NCBI GenBank assembly: GCA_964628035.1 | Contig: CAZVPI010000002.1 | Span: 124,001 to 188,000, forward strand | Direction: 5' to 3' | Length of the DNA stretch: 64,000 nt | DNA from: UBA2199 sp964628035 | Lineage (GTDB): Bacteria; Acidobacteriota; Aminicenantia; UBA2199 | Part shown: piece by piece, positions 18,145 to 25,814 of the stretch | Position numbering within the stretch: the first letter of the stretch is position 1 | How the letters are laid out: each line of letters opens with the position of its first letter | Made by a program: the position numbers and the translations under genes | The notes under the pieces: model-generated | What the model was told of the DNA's origin: nothing | Seen by the model: only the letters and a program-made list of their open reading frames with translations | The model's database searches: none

Positions 18145-18659
18145 GACCGTTCCCCCTTGGCCAGCCCTTTCAGCAGGGCGGTCCGCTTCTCAAAGAGCTC
18201 CTCGATCTGGGCCAGCGCCTCGCGCAGGGCGGAAAGAGCGGCCGGGTCCAGGGCGGCGGCCTGCTTCTTGAACCCGGCGGCGAAGGACCCGGCGGCCTCG
18301 GCCAGGAGCGCGTCGTGCTCGTACACCCGGTCCAGCTCCGGCTCGCGGACCTTGACCAGGTCGAAAAAGCCGCTGTAGCCCCCGTCGGCGTAGCGCAGCG
18401 TTCCGATGGCCTTGTCCAGCTCGCGGACGAACTGATCGCACTCGCGCAGCAGGTCGAAATCCTTGGCGGCGGCCGCCGCCTGCAGCGCCTTGTTCATGCC
18501 GCTTTTGACGCGGCGCAGCCGCTGCACGATGAACTCGCGCTGCAGCCGGTCGGAATCGCGGCGCAGCTCCCTCTCGTAGTAGCCCCGGAAGCCGGGGACC
18601 TGGTGCAGGATCCGCTCCAGCCCGTTCAGTTGTTCCCGTGCCCTTTCCTTGATGTCCAT
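18141..18659 (-). CDS. Alpha-helical coiled-coil protein of unknown function
   Basis: A 172-residue protein that is almost wholly helical and rich in Arg, Glu, Leu and Ala, with no membrane segment. It opens MDIKERAREQLNGLERI and ends ELFEKRTALLKGLAKGERS. I do not recognise a family. It is the first gene of the SPFH operon and overlaps the SPFH gene by 4 bases, which suggests it works with it, perhaps in a membrane-associated oligomer. The start at 18659 is supported by a GGAGGG site and a strong promoter a few bases upstream. Confidence 0.8.
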   Translation of the reverse strand: MDIKERAREQLNGLERILHQVPGFRGYYERELRRDSDRLQREFIVQRLRRVKSGMNKALQAAAAAKDFDLLRECDQFVRELDKAIGTLRYADGGYSGFFDLVKVREPELDRVYEHDALLAEAAGSFAAGFKKQAAALDPAALSALREALAQIEELFEKRTALLKGLAKGERS

Positions 18660-18675
18660 GGTGCCCTCCCCGCCG

Positions 18676-18704
18676 ATTATAGGGGACGAAGGACGAAAAT
18701 GCAA
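18676..18704 (-). promoter_or_regulatory. Promoter for the coiled-coil/SPFH/kinase operon
   Basis: Minus strand: TTGCAT (18704-18699), a 17-base spacer, TATAAT (18681-18676). The leader is about 10 bases and includes a Shine-Dalgarno sequence. Confidence 0.8.
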
Positions 18705-18737
18705 CCGCCGCGCCGGTTCCAGGGCGGTCTCCCGGCC

Positions 18738-18766
18738 TTGCAAATCGCCGGCCGATGTGCTAGTTT
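18738..18766 (+). promoter_or_regulatory. Promoter for gapA-pgk-tpiA
   Basis: TTGCAA (18738-18743), a 17-base spacer, TAGTTT (18761-18766) with TGTGC immediately before it (extended -10). The leader is about 15 bases and has AAGGAGG. Confidence 0.7.
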
Positions 18767-18787
18767 GGCCGCAGAAGGAGGTTCACC

Positions 18788-19789
18788 ATGAGCACCAAAA
18801 TCGCGATAAACGGTTTCGGCAGGATCGGCAGGCTTCTCCTGTGCGCTGCCTACAAGACCCCGGGCATCGAGATCGTGGCCATCAACGACATCACCGACAC
18901 CCGCACTCTCGCCCATCTGTTGAAATACGACTCCACCTTCGGCATCTTCGCCGCGGACGTGGAGCACGGCGACGGCTTCCTGCGCGTCGCCGGAAGGACG
19001 ATCCGCGCGTCGGCCATCAAGAATCCCGCCGAGCTGCCCTGGAAGGAGCTGGGAGTCGACCTGGTGGTCGAGTCGACGGGCCTGTTCACCAAGCGCGCCG
19101 AGGCGGAGAAGCACCTGCTGGCCGGGGCCGGCCGGGTCCTGATCTCGGCGCCGGCGACCGATCCCGACGTGACCATCGTCCTCGGCGTCAACGACGGCGA
19201 TTACGACGCGCAAGCGCATCGCATCGTCTCCAACGCCTCCTGCACCACCAACTGCGTGGCGCCGGTGGCCAAGGTGCTGCACGACCGTTTCCGCATCCTC
19301 AAGGGCAACATGACCACCATCCACGCCTACACCAACGACCAGCGCATCCTGGACCTGCCGCACAAGGACCTGCGCCGGGCGCGCGCCGCCGGCCTCTCCA
19401 TGATCCCCACCACCACCGGCGCCGCCCGGGCCATCGGGCTGGTCATCCCCGACCTCAAGGGCAAGATCGACGGCACATCCATCCGCGTCCCCACCCCCGA
19501 CGTGTCGGTGGTCGACCTGGTGGTGGCGGTGGAAAGGGAGACCGCGGTCGAGGAGGTGCGCGCGGCCTTCGAGCAGGCGGCGGCCGGCCCCCTGCAGGGG
19601 ATTCTCAGCTGCTGCAGCGAGCCGCTGGTCTCCATCGACTTCAAGGGCAACGACCATTCGGCCATCGTCGACATGGACAACATCTTCGTCATCGGCAAGA
19701 ACCTGGTCAAGGTCCTGGCCTGGTACGACAACGAGTGGGGGTACTCCTGCCGGGTGCGCGACCTGATCGTGCGCATGGCGGCGGGCTGA
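18788..19789 (+). CDS. gapA: Glyceraldehyde-3-phosphate dehydrogenase, type I
   Basis: A 333-residue glycolytic enzyme that oxidises glyceraldehyde-3-phosphate with NAD(P). NGFGRIGRLLL forms the nucleotide-binding N-terminus. The active-site cysteine is in SNASCTTNCVAP near residue 150, and WYDNEWGYSCRVRDL is at the C-terminus. AAGGAGG precedes the ATG. pgk and tpiA follow with almost no gaps, so lower-glycolysis genes are transcribed together. Confidence 0.98.
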   Translation: MSTKIAINGFGRIGRLLLCAAYKTPGIEIVAINDITDTRTLAHLLKYDSTFGIFAADVEHGDGFLRVAGRTIRASAIKNPAELPWKELGVDLVVESTGLFTKRAEAEKHLLAGAGRVLISAPATDPDVTIVLGVNDGDYDAQAHRIVSNASCTTNCVAPVAKVLHDRFRILKGNMTTIHAYTNDQRILDLPHKDLRRARAAGLSMIPTTTGAARAIGLVIPDLKGKIDGTSIRVPTPDVSVVDLVVAVERETAVEEVRAAFEQAAAGPLQGILSCCSEPLVSIDFKGNDHSAIVDMDNIFVIGKNLVKVLAWYDNEWGYSCRVRDLIVRMAAG

Positions 19790-19790
19790 C

Positions 19791-20981
19791 ATGGCCAAGA
19801 AATTCGTCGGCGACGTGACGGCCAAGGGGAAGCTCGTCTTCCTGCGCAACGACTTCAACGTGCCGCTGGACGCCGCCGGCGCCATCACCGACGACACGCG
19901 CATCCGGGCGGCGCTGCCCACCCTGCACCACCTGCTGCAGCAGGGAGCCCGCGTGGTCTGCTCCTCGCACCTGGGCCGCCCCAAGGGGGAGGTGATCCCG
20001 GCCTGCAGCCTGGCGCCGGTCGCCAGGCGCCTGGCCGAGCTGCTGGGGCAGCCGGTGGCGTTTTGCCCGGAAACGGTCGGTCCGCAAGCCGAGGCGGCCA
20101 GGGCGAGGCTCGCCCCCGGCGAGGTGCTGCTGCTGGAGAACCTGCGCTTCCATCCCGGCGAGACCCGAAACGATCCCGGCTTCGCCGCGGCGCTGGCGCT
20201 TGGCGTCGACCTGTACGTCGACGACGCCTTCGGCGCCTGCCACCGCGCCCACGCCTCGATCGACGCGATCACCCGCCATGTGCCGCTGGCCGTCGGCGGG
20301 CTGCTGCTGCGCCGGGAGATCGAGTTCCTCACCCTGGCGGCGCAGACTCCTCCCGACGACTACCTGGTCATTCTGGGAGGGGCCAAGGTGAGCGACAAGC
20401 TGCCCCTGCTCCGCCACCTGCTGACCCAGGCCGATGTTCTGCTGATCGGCGGCGCCATGGCCTACACGTTTCTGAAGGCACAGGGGATGGAGGTCGGGGC
20501 CTCGCGCGTGGAACATGATTGCCTCGAGATGTGCCGGGACATCCTGCGCCAGGCCGTGGAGCGCGGGGTGCGCCTGCTCCTGCCCCGCGACCACATCGCC
20601 GCCGCCAAGATCGAGGCCGGGGTCACCCTGCGCCTCGTGCGGAACGGGGAGAGCTTTCCCGCGGATCTGATGGGGCTGGACATCGGCCCGGAAACCGTCG
20701 AAGACTTCCAGGCCGAAATCGGCCGTGCCCGGCTCATCTTCTGGAACGGGCCGATGGGCGTTTTTGAGGTCGAGGCCTTTTCCGGGGGCACGCTGGAGAT
20801 CGCCCGGGCGGTGGCCGCGGCCGCGGCCACGACCATCGTCGGCGGCGGCGACTCGGTGGCGGCGGTCAACCAGGCCGGGGTTGCCGACCGCATCAGCCAC
20901 GTTTCCACCGGCGGCGGCGCCTCCCTGGAGTTCCTTGCCGGCGACCCGCTGCCGGGGATCGCGGCGCTGGCGGAGGCATGA
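19791..20981 (+). CDS. pgk: Phosphoglycerate kinase
   Basis: A 396-residue monomeric kinase that makes ATP from 1,3-bisphosphoglycerate. LRNDFNVPLD is near residue 18, SHLGRPKG near 60 and DDAFGACHRAHAS near 143. ILGGAKVSDKLPLL is near 193 and the C-terminal GGGDSVAAVNQ is the ADP site. It begins 1 base after gapA and overlaps tpiA by 4 bases (ATGA). No fused TPI domain is present. Confidence 0.98.
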   Translation: MAKKFVGDVTAKGKLVFLRNDFNVPLDAAGAITDDTRIRAALPTLHHLLQQGARVVCSSHLGRPKGEVIPACSLAPVARRLAELLGQPVAFCPETVGPQAEAARARLAPGEVLLLENLRFHPGETRNDPGFAAALALGVDLYVDDAFGACHRAHASIDAITRHVPLAVGGLLLRREIEFLTLAAQTPPDDYLVILGGAKVSDKLPLLRHLLTQADVLLIGGAMAYTFLKAQGMEVGASRVEHDCLEMCRDILRQAVERGVRLLLPRDHIAAAKIEAGVTLRLVRNGESFPADLMGLDIGPETVEDFQAEIGRARLIFWNGPMGVFEVEAFSGGTLEIARAVAAAAATTIVGGGDSVAAVNQAGVADRISHVSTGGGASLEFLAGDPLPGIAALAEA

Positions 20982-21736
20982 TGGCCAGGGAATGTTTTGT
21001 CGCCGGGAACTGGAAAATGTTCAAAACGGCCGATGAGAGCCGAGAATTCGTTCGCCAGCTGGCGTTGACCTTCCCGGCCGTCCCGGGGCTTACCGTGGCC
21101 GTCTTCCCTCCGTTCACCGCCCTGGCCGCCGTGCAGGGGCTCGATGCCAAGGTGCGCATCGGCGCCCAGAACGTCTTTTACGAGGAGCAGGGGGCGTTCA
21201 CCGGCGAAATCTCGCCGCGCATGCTGCGCGGTCTGGCCGAATTCGTCCTGGTGGGCCATTCGGAGCGGCGGCAGATCTTCGGCGAAGGCGACGACGTGGT
21301 CAACCGCAAGCTGCGGGCTGCCCTGGCCGCTGGGCTGAAGCCGGTGCTGTGCCTGGGCGAGACGCTTCCCGAGCGCGAGGCCGGACAAACCCTGCAGAAG
21401 GTGCGCCTGCAGCTGCAGCGCGGCCTGGCCGGGATCGCGGGCGGGGACTGGGAGCGGATCGCCGTGGCCTACGAGCCGATCTGGGCCATCGGCACCGGGC
21501 GCAACGCCAGCCCGGAGCAGGCGCAGGAGGTGCACCATTTCCTGCGCGGCCTGCTGGCGGAAATGGCCCCCGGCGCGCAGCCGCCCATCCTCTACGGCGG
21601 CTCGGTCAAGCCTGAAAACAGCCTGGAACTCCTTTCGCGGCCCGACGTTTCCGGCGTGCTGGTGGGCGGCGCCTCCTTGAAAGTCGAGCTCTTTTCTGCT
21701 ATAATCCACAGCGGAGTGAAACTTCTGGGCGCATAG
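20978..21736 (+). CDS. tpiA: Triose-phosphate isomerase
   Basis: A 252-residue (beta/alpha)8 enzyme. The catalytic residues are visible: lysine in GNWKMFK, histidine in VGHSERRQIF and glutamate in VAYEPIWAIGTGR, with the phosphate loop YGGSVKPEN. The start codon is part of ATGATGG overlapping the pgk stop, so either of two adjacent ATGs could be used. A strong promoter for secG and the downstream tRNAs lies within the last 60 bases of this gene. Confidence 0.98.
   Translation: MMARECFVAGNWKMFKTADESREFVRQLALTFPAVPGLTVAVFPPFTALAAVQGLDAKVRIGAQNVFYEEQGAFTGEISPRMLRGLAEFVLVGHSERRQIFGEGDDVVNRKLRAALAAGLKPVLCLGETLPEREAGQTLQKVRLQLQRGLAGIAGGDWERIAVAYEPIWAIGTGRNASPEQAQEVHHFLRGLLAEMAPGAQPPILYGGSVKPENSLELLSRPDVSGVLVGGASLKVELFSAIIHSGVKLLGA
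21677..21705 (+). promoter_or_regulatory. Internal promoter in tpiA for secG (and probably the tRNA genes)
   Basis: TTGAAA (21677-21682), a 17-base spacer, TATAAT (21700-21705) preceded by TGC. Near-consensus, and inside the tpiA coding end. Confidence 0.75.
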
Positions 21737-21744
21737 GAGGCAAC

Positions 21745-22071
21745 TTGCAGGGCGTCTTACTTTTCATCCATATCCTCGTATGCCTGCTGCTGGTTATCGT
21801 CGTCCTGCTGCAGAGCGGCAAGAGCGCCGATCTGGCCGGGGCCTTCGGCGGCTACGGCAGCCAGTCCACCTTCGGCCCGCGCGGAACGGCCACGCTGCTG
21901 TCGAAGATCACCACGACGCTGGCCATCCTCTTCATGGTGACGTCGCTGCTTCTTCAGGTTCTGGAGGCGCGCAAAAACCGCTCCGGATCGGTGCTGCCCA
22001 GCGAAAGGCCGGCGGCGACCGATACCCAGAGGCCGGCGCCCCCAGTCCCGCAGGAAGGCGCCGCTCAGTAA
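21745..22071 (+). CDS. secG: Preprotein translocase subunit SecG (TTG start)
   Basis: A 108-residue inner-membrane protein with two transmembrane helices (about residues 4-21 and 52-70) around the conserved cytosolic loop LLQSGKSADLAGAFGGYGSQSTFGPRG. The tail is proline-rich. The start is TTG at 21745, four bases after AGGAGG; no ATG is available in the right place. It follows tpiA by 8 bases, a gene order common in bacteria (tpiA-secG-tRNA-Leu). Confidence 0.93.
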   Translation: MQGVLLFIHILVCLLLVIVVLLQSGKSADLAGAFGGYGSQSTFGPRGTATLLSKITTTLAILFMVTSLLLQVLEARKNRSGSVLPSERPAATDTQRPAPPVPQEGAAQ

Positions 22072-22122
22072 CGGCCGCCAAACGGCGGATGGATCTCCCG
22101 AATTCGCTTTGCTCATAGACAC

Positions 22123-22206
<84 letters not shown>

Positions 22207-22212
22207 GTTCAG

Positions 22213-22302
22213 GGAGAGGTGCTGGAGTGGCCGAACAGGGCTGCCTGCTAAGCAGTTATCCGGGGTAAACTCGGATCGTGGGTTCGAATCCCACCCTCTC
22301 CG
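22213..22302 (+). tRNA. tRNA-Ser (anticodon GCT)
   Basis: A class II tRNA 6 bases after tRNA-Leu. The acceptor is GGAGAGG / CCTCTCC. The anticodon loop CTGCTAA lies between CTGC-type stem arms and gives anticodon GCT. The variable arm is long, and the T-arm is GTGGGTTCGAATCCCAC. The discriminator is G, as expected for Ser. CCA is not encoded. Confidence 0.96.
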
Positions 22303-22367
22303 TTTCCTTCATTTCACACAGTCCATAATCTGGGATTGTCCCCCTATCTTCCAATCGACCGACTCCC

Positions 22368-22387
22368 GGGTGGGATGAGAACCCACG
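22368..22387 (-). repeat. Inverted partial copy of the tRNA-Ser T-arm
   Basis: On the minus strand these 20 bases match tRNA-Ser positions 22277-22296 (T-arm and 3' flank) at 18 of 20; the two differences are adjacent, in the T-loop. Confidence 0.8.
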
Positions 22388-22470
22388 CAGTACCTGGGTT
22401 CGCTCTCGCACGCACGAGCGGAAGCGGGTGCGCCGCCTGCGGCGGGCGGGCCCCAGCGGGCCGCCCGTGC

Positions 22471-22490
22471 ATCCCACCCTCTCCGTTTCC
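22471..22490 (+). repeat. Exact 20-base direct repeat of the tRNA-Ser 3' end (att-like)
   Basis: Identical to 22288-22307, which covers the T-arm 3' half, the acceptor 3' strand, the discriminator and 5 flanking bases. The two copies are 183 bases apart. Duplication of a tRNA 3' end is what integrases leave at attachment sites, but no integrase or cargo lies between. Confidence 0.75.
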
Positions 22491-22724
22491 CTTATCCTCT
22501 GTCAAAGCGATGGTCTGTGATTTTCCCCTTCTCATTGATCAAGACAACTCCCGAGGGTGGGAACTGTGACCGCAGGGAGCTCGTCCCTTCTGGGTCTAAT
22601 CGATCTCTTGTGACGCATGGCAAGGGAGGCGTCATGAAAACCCGCCGCAAACCGAGATTAATGCTGTTACGATCGCTGCCCCTATCACGTCACTTTTCCT
22701 TTCTTCAACTCCGCTTCCGCTTGG

Positions 22725-22753
22725 TTGACTTGCCCCGGGTGTTGTGCTACCAA
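22725..22753 (+). promoter_or_regulatory. Promoter for the RodZ-like gene (leaderless)
   Basis: TTGACT (22725-22730), a 17-base spacer, TACCAA (22748-22753) with TGTGC before it. The predicted start at 22760 is the A of the ATG. Confidence 0.65.
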
Positions 22754-22759
22754 TGGTTC

Positions 22760-23494
22760 ATGGAGAAGATCGTCGGCCGGGCGCTGAGGAAGGAACGCGA
22801 AGCGCGCGGGGTTTCGCTCGCCGATATCGCCGCCGAGACGCGCATCGGCCCGCGCTTCCTGCAGGCCCTGGAGGAAGAGGATTTCTCGGTGTTTCCGGGC
22901 ACGTTCTACATCCATTATTACATCAAGAACTACCTGCGCGCCTGCGGCGCCGATGAGACCGCCTTCTTCAACGCCCACCGCGACCGATTGGACGCCATCC
23001 TGCGCCCGGGGCTGGAGCCGCCCCCCGGCGAGTACATGCAGAAGATGACCTATGCCCGCTTCCGCAGGCGCCGCACCCTGCTGCGGGCCGTCCTGGCCCT
23101 GGCGGCCGCCGGCCTCGCCGCCTTGCTGCTGCTCGGCCGCATGGCTGCCTCCGCCCCGTCGGCCCCCGTGCCGTTCCCGCCCTTCTCCTCCCATCTGCTG
23201 CCGGTCCAGGAGGAGGCCTGCCCGGCGCCGCCGCCGCTGGAGGCGCGCCTCGAGTTCACGGCCCCCTGCTGGCTCTCGCTGTGGCGCGGCAGCGAACGCG
23301 TGGCCGAACGGACGTTTCGCGCCGGAGAGACCCTCGGCCTTTCGGGCTACCGCCTGACTTTCGTCGTCGCCGCGCCGACGGCGCTGCGCCTGTGGTTGAA
23401 CGGTCGCGAGGTCACAGCCTACCGCCGCTCCGCCGAGGCCGTCAAGCTGGTGGCCGATCCCGCCAGCCTCGACCGCATGCTGCGGCGCCCCTGA
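22760..23494 (+). CDS. RodZ-like helix-turn-helix membrane protein
   Basis: A 244-residue protein. The N-terminal helix-turn-helix of the RodZ/HTH_25 type is at about residues 6-70 (GRALRKEREARGVSLADIAAETRI, PGTFYIHYYIKNYLRACG). A basic stretch leads into one transmembrane helix at about 108-128 (AVLALAAAGLAALLLLG). The periplasmic beta-rich C-terminal domain is of the DUF4115 kind (APCWLSLWRGSERVAERTFRAGE). RodZ links MreB to the cell wall in rods; no mre genes are in the window. The ATG at 22760 coincides with the predicted transcription start. The next gene overlaps its stop by 1 base. Confidence 0.82.
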   Translation: MEKIVGRALRKEREARGVSLADIAAETRIGPRFLQALEEEDFSVFPGTFYIHYYIKNYLRACGADETAFFNAHRDRLDAILRPGLEPPPGEYMQKMTYARFRRRRTLLRAVLALAAAGLAALLLLGRMAASAPSAPVPFPPFSSHLLPVQEEACPAPPPLEARLEFTAPCWLSLWRGSERVAERTFRAGETLGLSGYRLTFVVAAPTALRLWLNGREVTAYRRSAEAVKLVADPASLDRMLRRP

Positions 23495-24516
23495 TGGTCT
23501 CCAAGAATCCCCTGGTGCTCAAGATCGCCGAGGGCGCGCCCAGCGAGGACCTGCTGAAATACCTGCTGGCCAAGGAGCTGGCCTTCACCGAAGAGGAGTA
23601 CCTGGAAAGCCTGGTCCTGGTCCTGGGCGATCCCCGCCACCAGGAGCAGGCGAAGCAGCTGCTGGGGATGATCGCCCAGCCGGTGAAGGAGTTGTACGTG
23701 CAGAAGCGCGAGGCCGACCCGCGCGTGACCGAGTTCATCCTGCAGGAGGCTCTGGAGACTGGCTATTTCACGGTGCTGACCCTGATCATCCACAACCAGG
23801 CGATGCCGGCCGAGTTCATCCTGCGCATCGCCGCCCGCGCCCGGGCCGCCGTGCTGGAGACGCTGCTGGAGAACCAGATCCGCCTCATCGCCTATCCGGA
23901 GATCATGGAGCGCATGGAGGCCAACCCGGAATGCAACGCCTTCATCCGCGGCCGCATCCGCGAGCTGCGCGAATTCTACCTCCAGCCGCAGGCGGTCGAG
24001 GCCATCCCCGAAACCGAGGTCATGATCGAGCTGACCACGGCCATCGCCGAGGAGCACCAGGACGAGGCGCAGCTGGACGAGGTCCAGATCCAGCAGGAGG
24101 CCCTGACCACCCTGCAGCGCATCAACCGCATGAACATCTCCGAGCGCGTGCGCCTGGCGGTCACCGGCAACAAGACCGAGCGCCTGGTGCTGATCAAGGA
24201 CCCCAACAAGATGGTGCAGGCCGCCGTCCTCGAGAGCCCGAAGATGGCGGTCGACGAAGTACTGATCCATGCCCGCAACCTGAGCCTGCCGGGCGAGATC
24301 ATCGGCAAGATCGCCGTCAACCGCGAATGGACAAAGAACTATTCCGTGATCCTGGCCCTGGTGGAGAATCCCAAGACGCCGGTGAGCCGCGCCCTGGCCT
24401 TCGTCAAGCAGCTCCACGACCGCGACCTGAAGCTGCTGGCCCGCGACCGCAACATCAGCCCGGTGATCCGCACCCTGGCCATGAACCTGGAAAAGCAGAA
24501 GGAAAAGGTCAGATAG
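23494..24516 (+). CDS. Alpha-helical repeat protein of unknown function
   Basis: A 340-residue soluble, entirely helical protein without signal or membrane segments. The C-terminal half has HEAT-like repeats with motifs such as VRLAVTGNKTERLVLIKDPN, VQAAVLESPKM, IGKIAVNREWTKNY and VILALVENPKTP. I recall similar proteins as conserved hypotheticals in delta-proteobacterial and acidobacterial genomes, without a known role. It begins inside the stop of the RodZ-like gene (TGATG) and so is coupled to it, which may point to a cell-shape or scaffold function. It overlaps the convergent phosphodiesterase gene by 8 bases. Confidence 0.8.
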   Translation: MVSKNPLVLKIAEGAPSEDLLKYLLAKELAFTEEEYLESLVLVLGDPRHQEQAKQLLGMIAQPVKELYVQKREADPRVTEFILQEALETGYFTVLTLIIHNQAMPAEFILRIAARARAAVLETLLENQIRLIAYPEIMERMEANPECNAFIRGRIRELREFYLQPQAVEAIPETEVMIELTTAIAEEHQDEAQLDEVQIQQEALTTLQRINRMNISERVRLAVTGNKTERLVLIKDPNKMVQAAVLESPKMAVDEVLIHARNLSLPGEIIGKIAVNREWTKNYSVILALVENPKTPVSRALAFVKQLHDRDLKLLARDRNISPVIRTLAMNLEKQKEKVR

Positions 24517-25804
24517 CCAGCAGCCGGCGCATCAGCTCCTTGACGTCGAAGATCGTCGGGGCGGCGGGGATCAGGTCGGGGCGGCTGCAGGCAAGGAAGG
24601 CGTTGTCCTGCAGGTGCATGCCGGAAAAATGGCTGATCCCGGTTTCGCCCTCCTTCTCCAGCCCTGCCTTGAGGTCGAATCCCGGTTCCGAAAGCAGCAC
24701 CAGGTCGGGGGCGGCGGCCATCTGACCGCCGGAATAGAGCTCCTCGGCGAAAAAGACCCGCCGGATCGCGCGCTGGCCGTCGACTTCATAGGCGCTGAAC
24801 AGGTCCCTGAGGTCGCGCCGCACCTTTTCGACATCGGCGGCGTCGACGGCGCCGCGCGGGTACCTGCCGCGGCGGTGGACGTAGAGGCGGGAGGGATCCA
24901 GGGCGAAAGCGACGGCGCGGGAGCCGATCGCCGCCAGTCCCCTGGCTCCCGGTTCGTCCAGGTGCAGGAGCCCGCGGCGCTTCAGCGCCTGGTTGAGGTA
25001 GATCTCGCGGCGGACCGGGCCGAAGCCGTGGTCGGAGAGGGCGAGGATCTCCGTGCCCGGGCAGGAGGCGGCACGCTGCAGGAAGTGGACGGCCGCCTCG
25101 TCGACGGCGTGGAAAAACGAGACGAAATCCTCGTGGTGCTCGTGATTCTCGTCGCCGTAGGCGTCATAGAGAAAGTGCTGCAGGCGGTCGGTGCCGGTGA
25201 CGGTGAACATGAAAATGTCCCAGTCCTCGCGCTGCCACAAGCGGTCGGCGACCTGCCGGCGCACCTCGAGTGCGCAGTGCAGGTCGGCAAGGAACTCGGC
25301 CTTGCGCTCCCGACCCTTGGCGGCATCGACATCGACCTGGTAGCCGGCCTGGCGCAGCATGGGCAGGTAGCGGGGCGGGAAGACCGCCCGCTCCAGTTCC
25401 AGGGCCACGAAGCCCGAGATCAGCACCCCGGGGATGGGGCGGGCGGGATAGGTGGCCGGCAGGTTGATGATCACCGAGCGCTTGCCTTTGCGGCCCCATT
25501 CGCAGAAGAAGGGTTCCGCCCGCAGGTCGCGGAAGTCCGGGAAGCGCCAGCGGTAGGAGCCCGGCTCCAGGTCGACAAAGCCGAAAATGCCGTGCTCGCC
25601 TGGCTGGGTGCCGGTCATGAAGCTCGACCAGGAGACGGCCGAGATCTCCGGGATGGAGACGCTCAGCCGCGCCGCCCGGCCGGCGAAAAAACCGCGCATG
25701 CCGGGCAGCAGCGAGGGGCGCCCGGGAGCCCCCGCGAACATCTCCAGGGCGACGCCGTCCAGGCCGATGACCAGGAGGCGCCGCCGCCTGCGGCTGCCGC
25801 CCAC
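24509..25804 (-). CDS. Alkaline-phosphatase-superfamily phosphodiesterase/pyrophosphatase
   Basis: A 431-residue enzyme of the type I phosphodiesterase/nucleotide pyrophosphatase family. The metal-site aspartate is in LLVIGLDGVALEMF (residues 10-23). The nucleophile region is SAVSWSSFMTGTQPGEHGIFGF. The second metal site is LSDHGFGP, and a further histidine lies in SHFSGMHLQDNAF near the end. There is no signal peptide, so it should be cytosolic. The start is GTG. It is the last gene of an operon after sat and cysC, which hints at a substrate from sulfur-nucleotide metabolism (APS, PAPS, PAP) or a sulfated or phosphorylated product. That substrate idea is inference. Confidence 0.82.
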   Translation of the reverse strand: MGGSRRRRRLLVIGLDGVALEMFAGAPGRPSLLPGMRGFFAGRAARLSVSIPEISAVSWSSFMTGTQPGEHGIFGFVDLEPGSYRWRFPDFRDLRAEPFFCEWGRKGKRSVIINLPATYPARPIPGVLISGFVALELERAVFPPRYLPMLRQAGYQVDVDAAKGRERKAEFLADLHCALEVRRQVADRLWQREDWDIFMFTVTGTDRLQHFLYDAYGDENHEHHEDFVSFFHAVDEAAVHFLQRAASCPGTEILALSDHGFGPVRREIYLNQALKRRGLLHLDEPGARGLAAIGSRAVAFALDPSRLYVHRRGRYPRGAVDAADVEKVRRDLRDLFSAYEVDGQRAIRRVFFAEELYSGGQMAAAPDLVLLSEPGFDLKAGLEKEGETGISHFSGMHLQDNAFLACSRPDLIPAAPTIFDVKELMRRLLAI

Positions 25805-25814
25805 CGCCGTCGGG

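Larger units (their letters stand above)
22303..22759 (+). other. 457-base gene-free stretch with fragments copied from the tRNA-Ser 3' end
   Basis: No convincing gene. It holds an inverted partial copy of the tRNA T-arm, a direct copy of the tRNA 3' end and, at its end, the promoter of the next gene. Between them is a GC-rich stretch with short internal palindromes (CGCCGCCTGCGGCG, GGGCCCCAGCGGGCC). Confidence 0.6.

Noticed and set aside
18677..20332. 551-codon minus-strand open frame opposite gapA/pgk
   Set aside because: Antisense shadow of glycolytic genes.
22256..22477. Minus-strand 73-codon frame across tRNA-Ser containing VGFEPT
   Set aside because: This phrase is the well-known false protein read from the antisense of tRNA-Ser genes.
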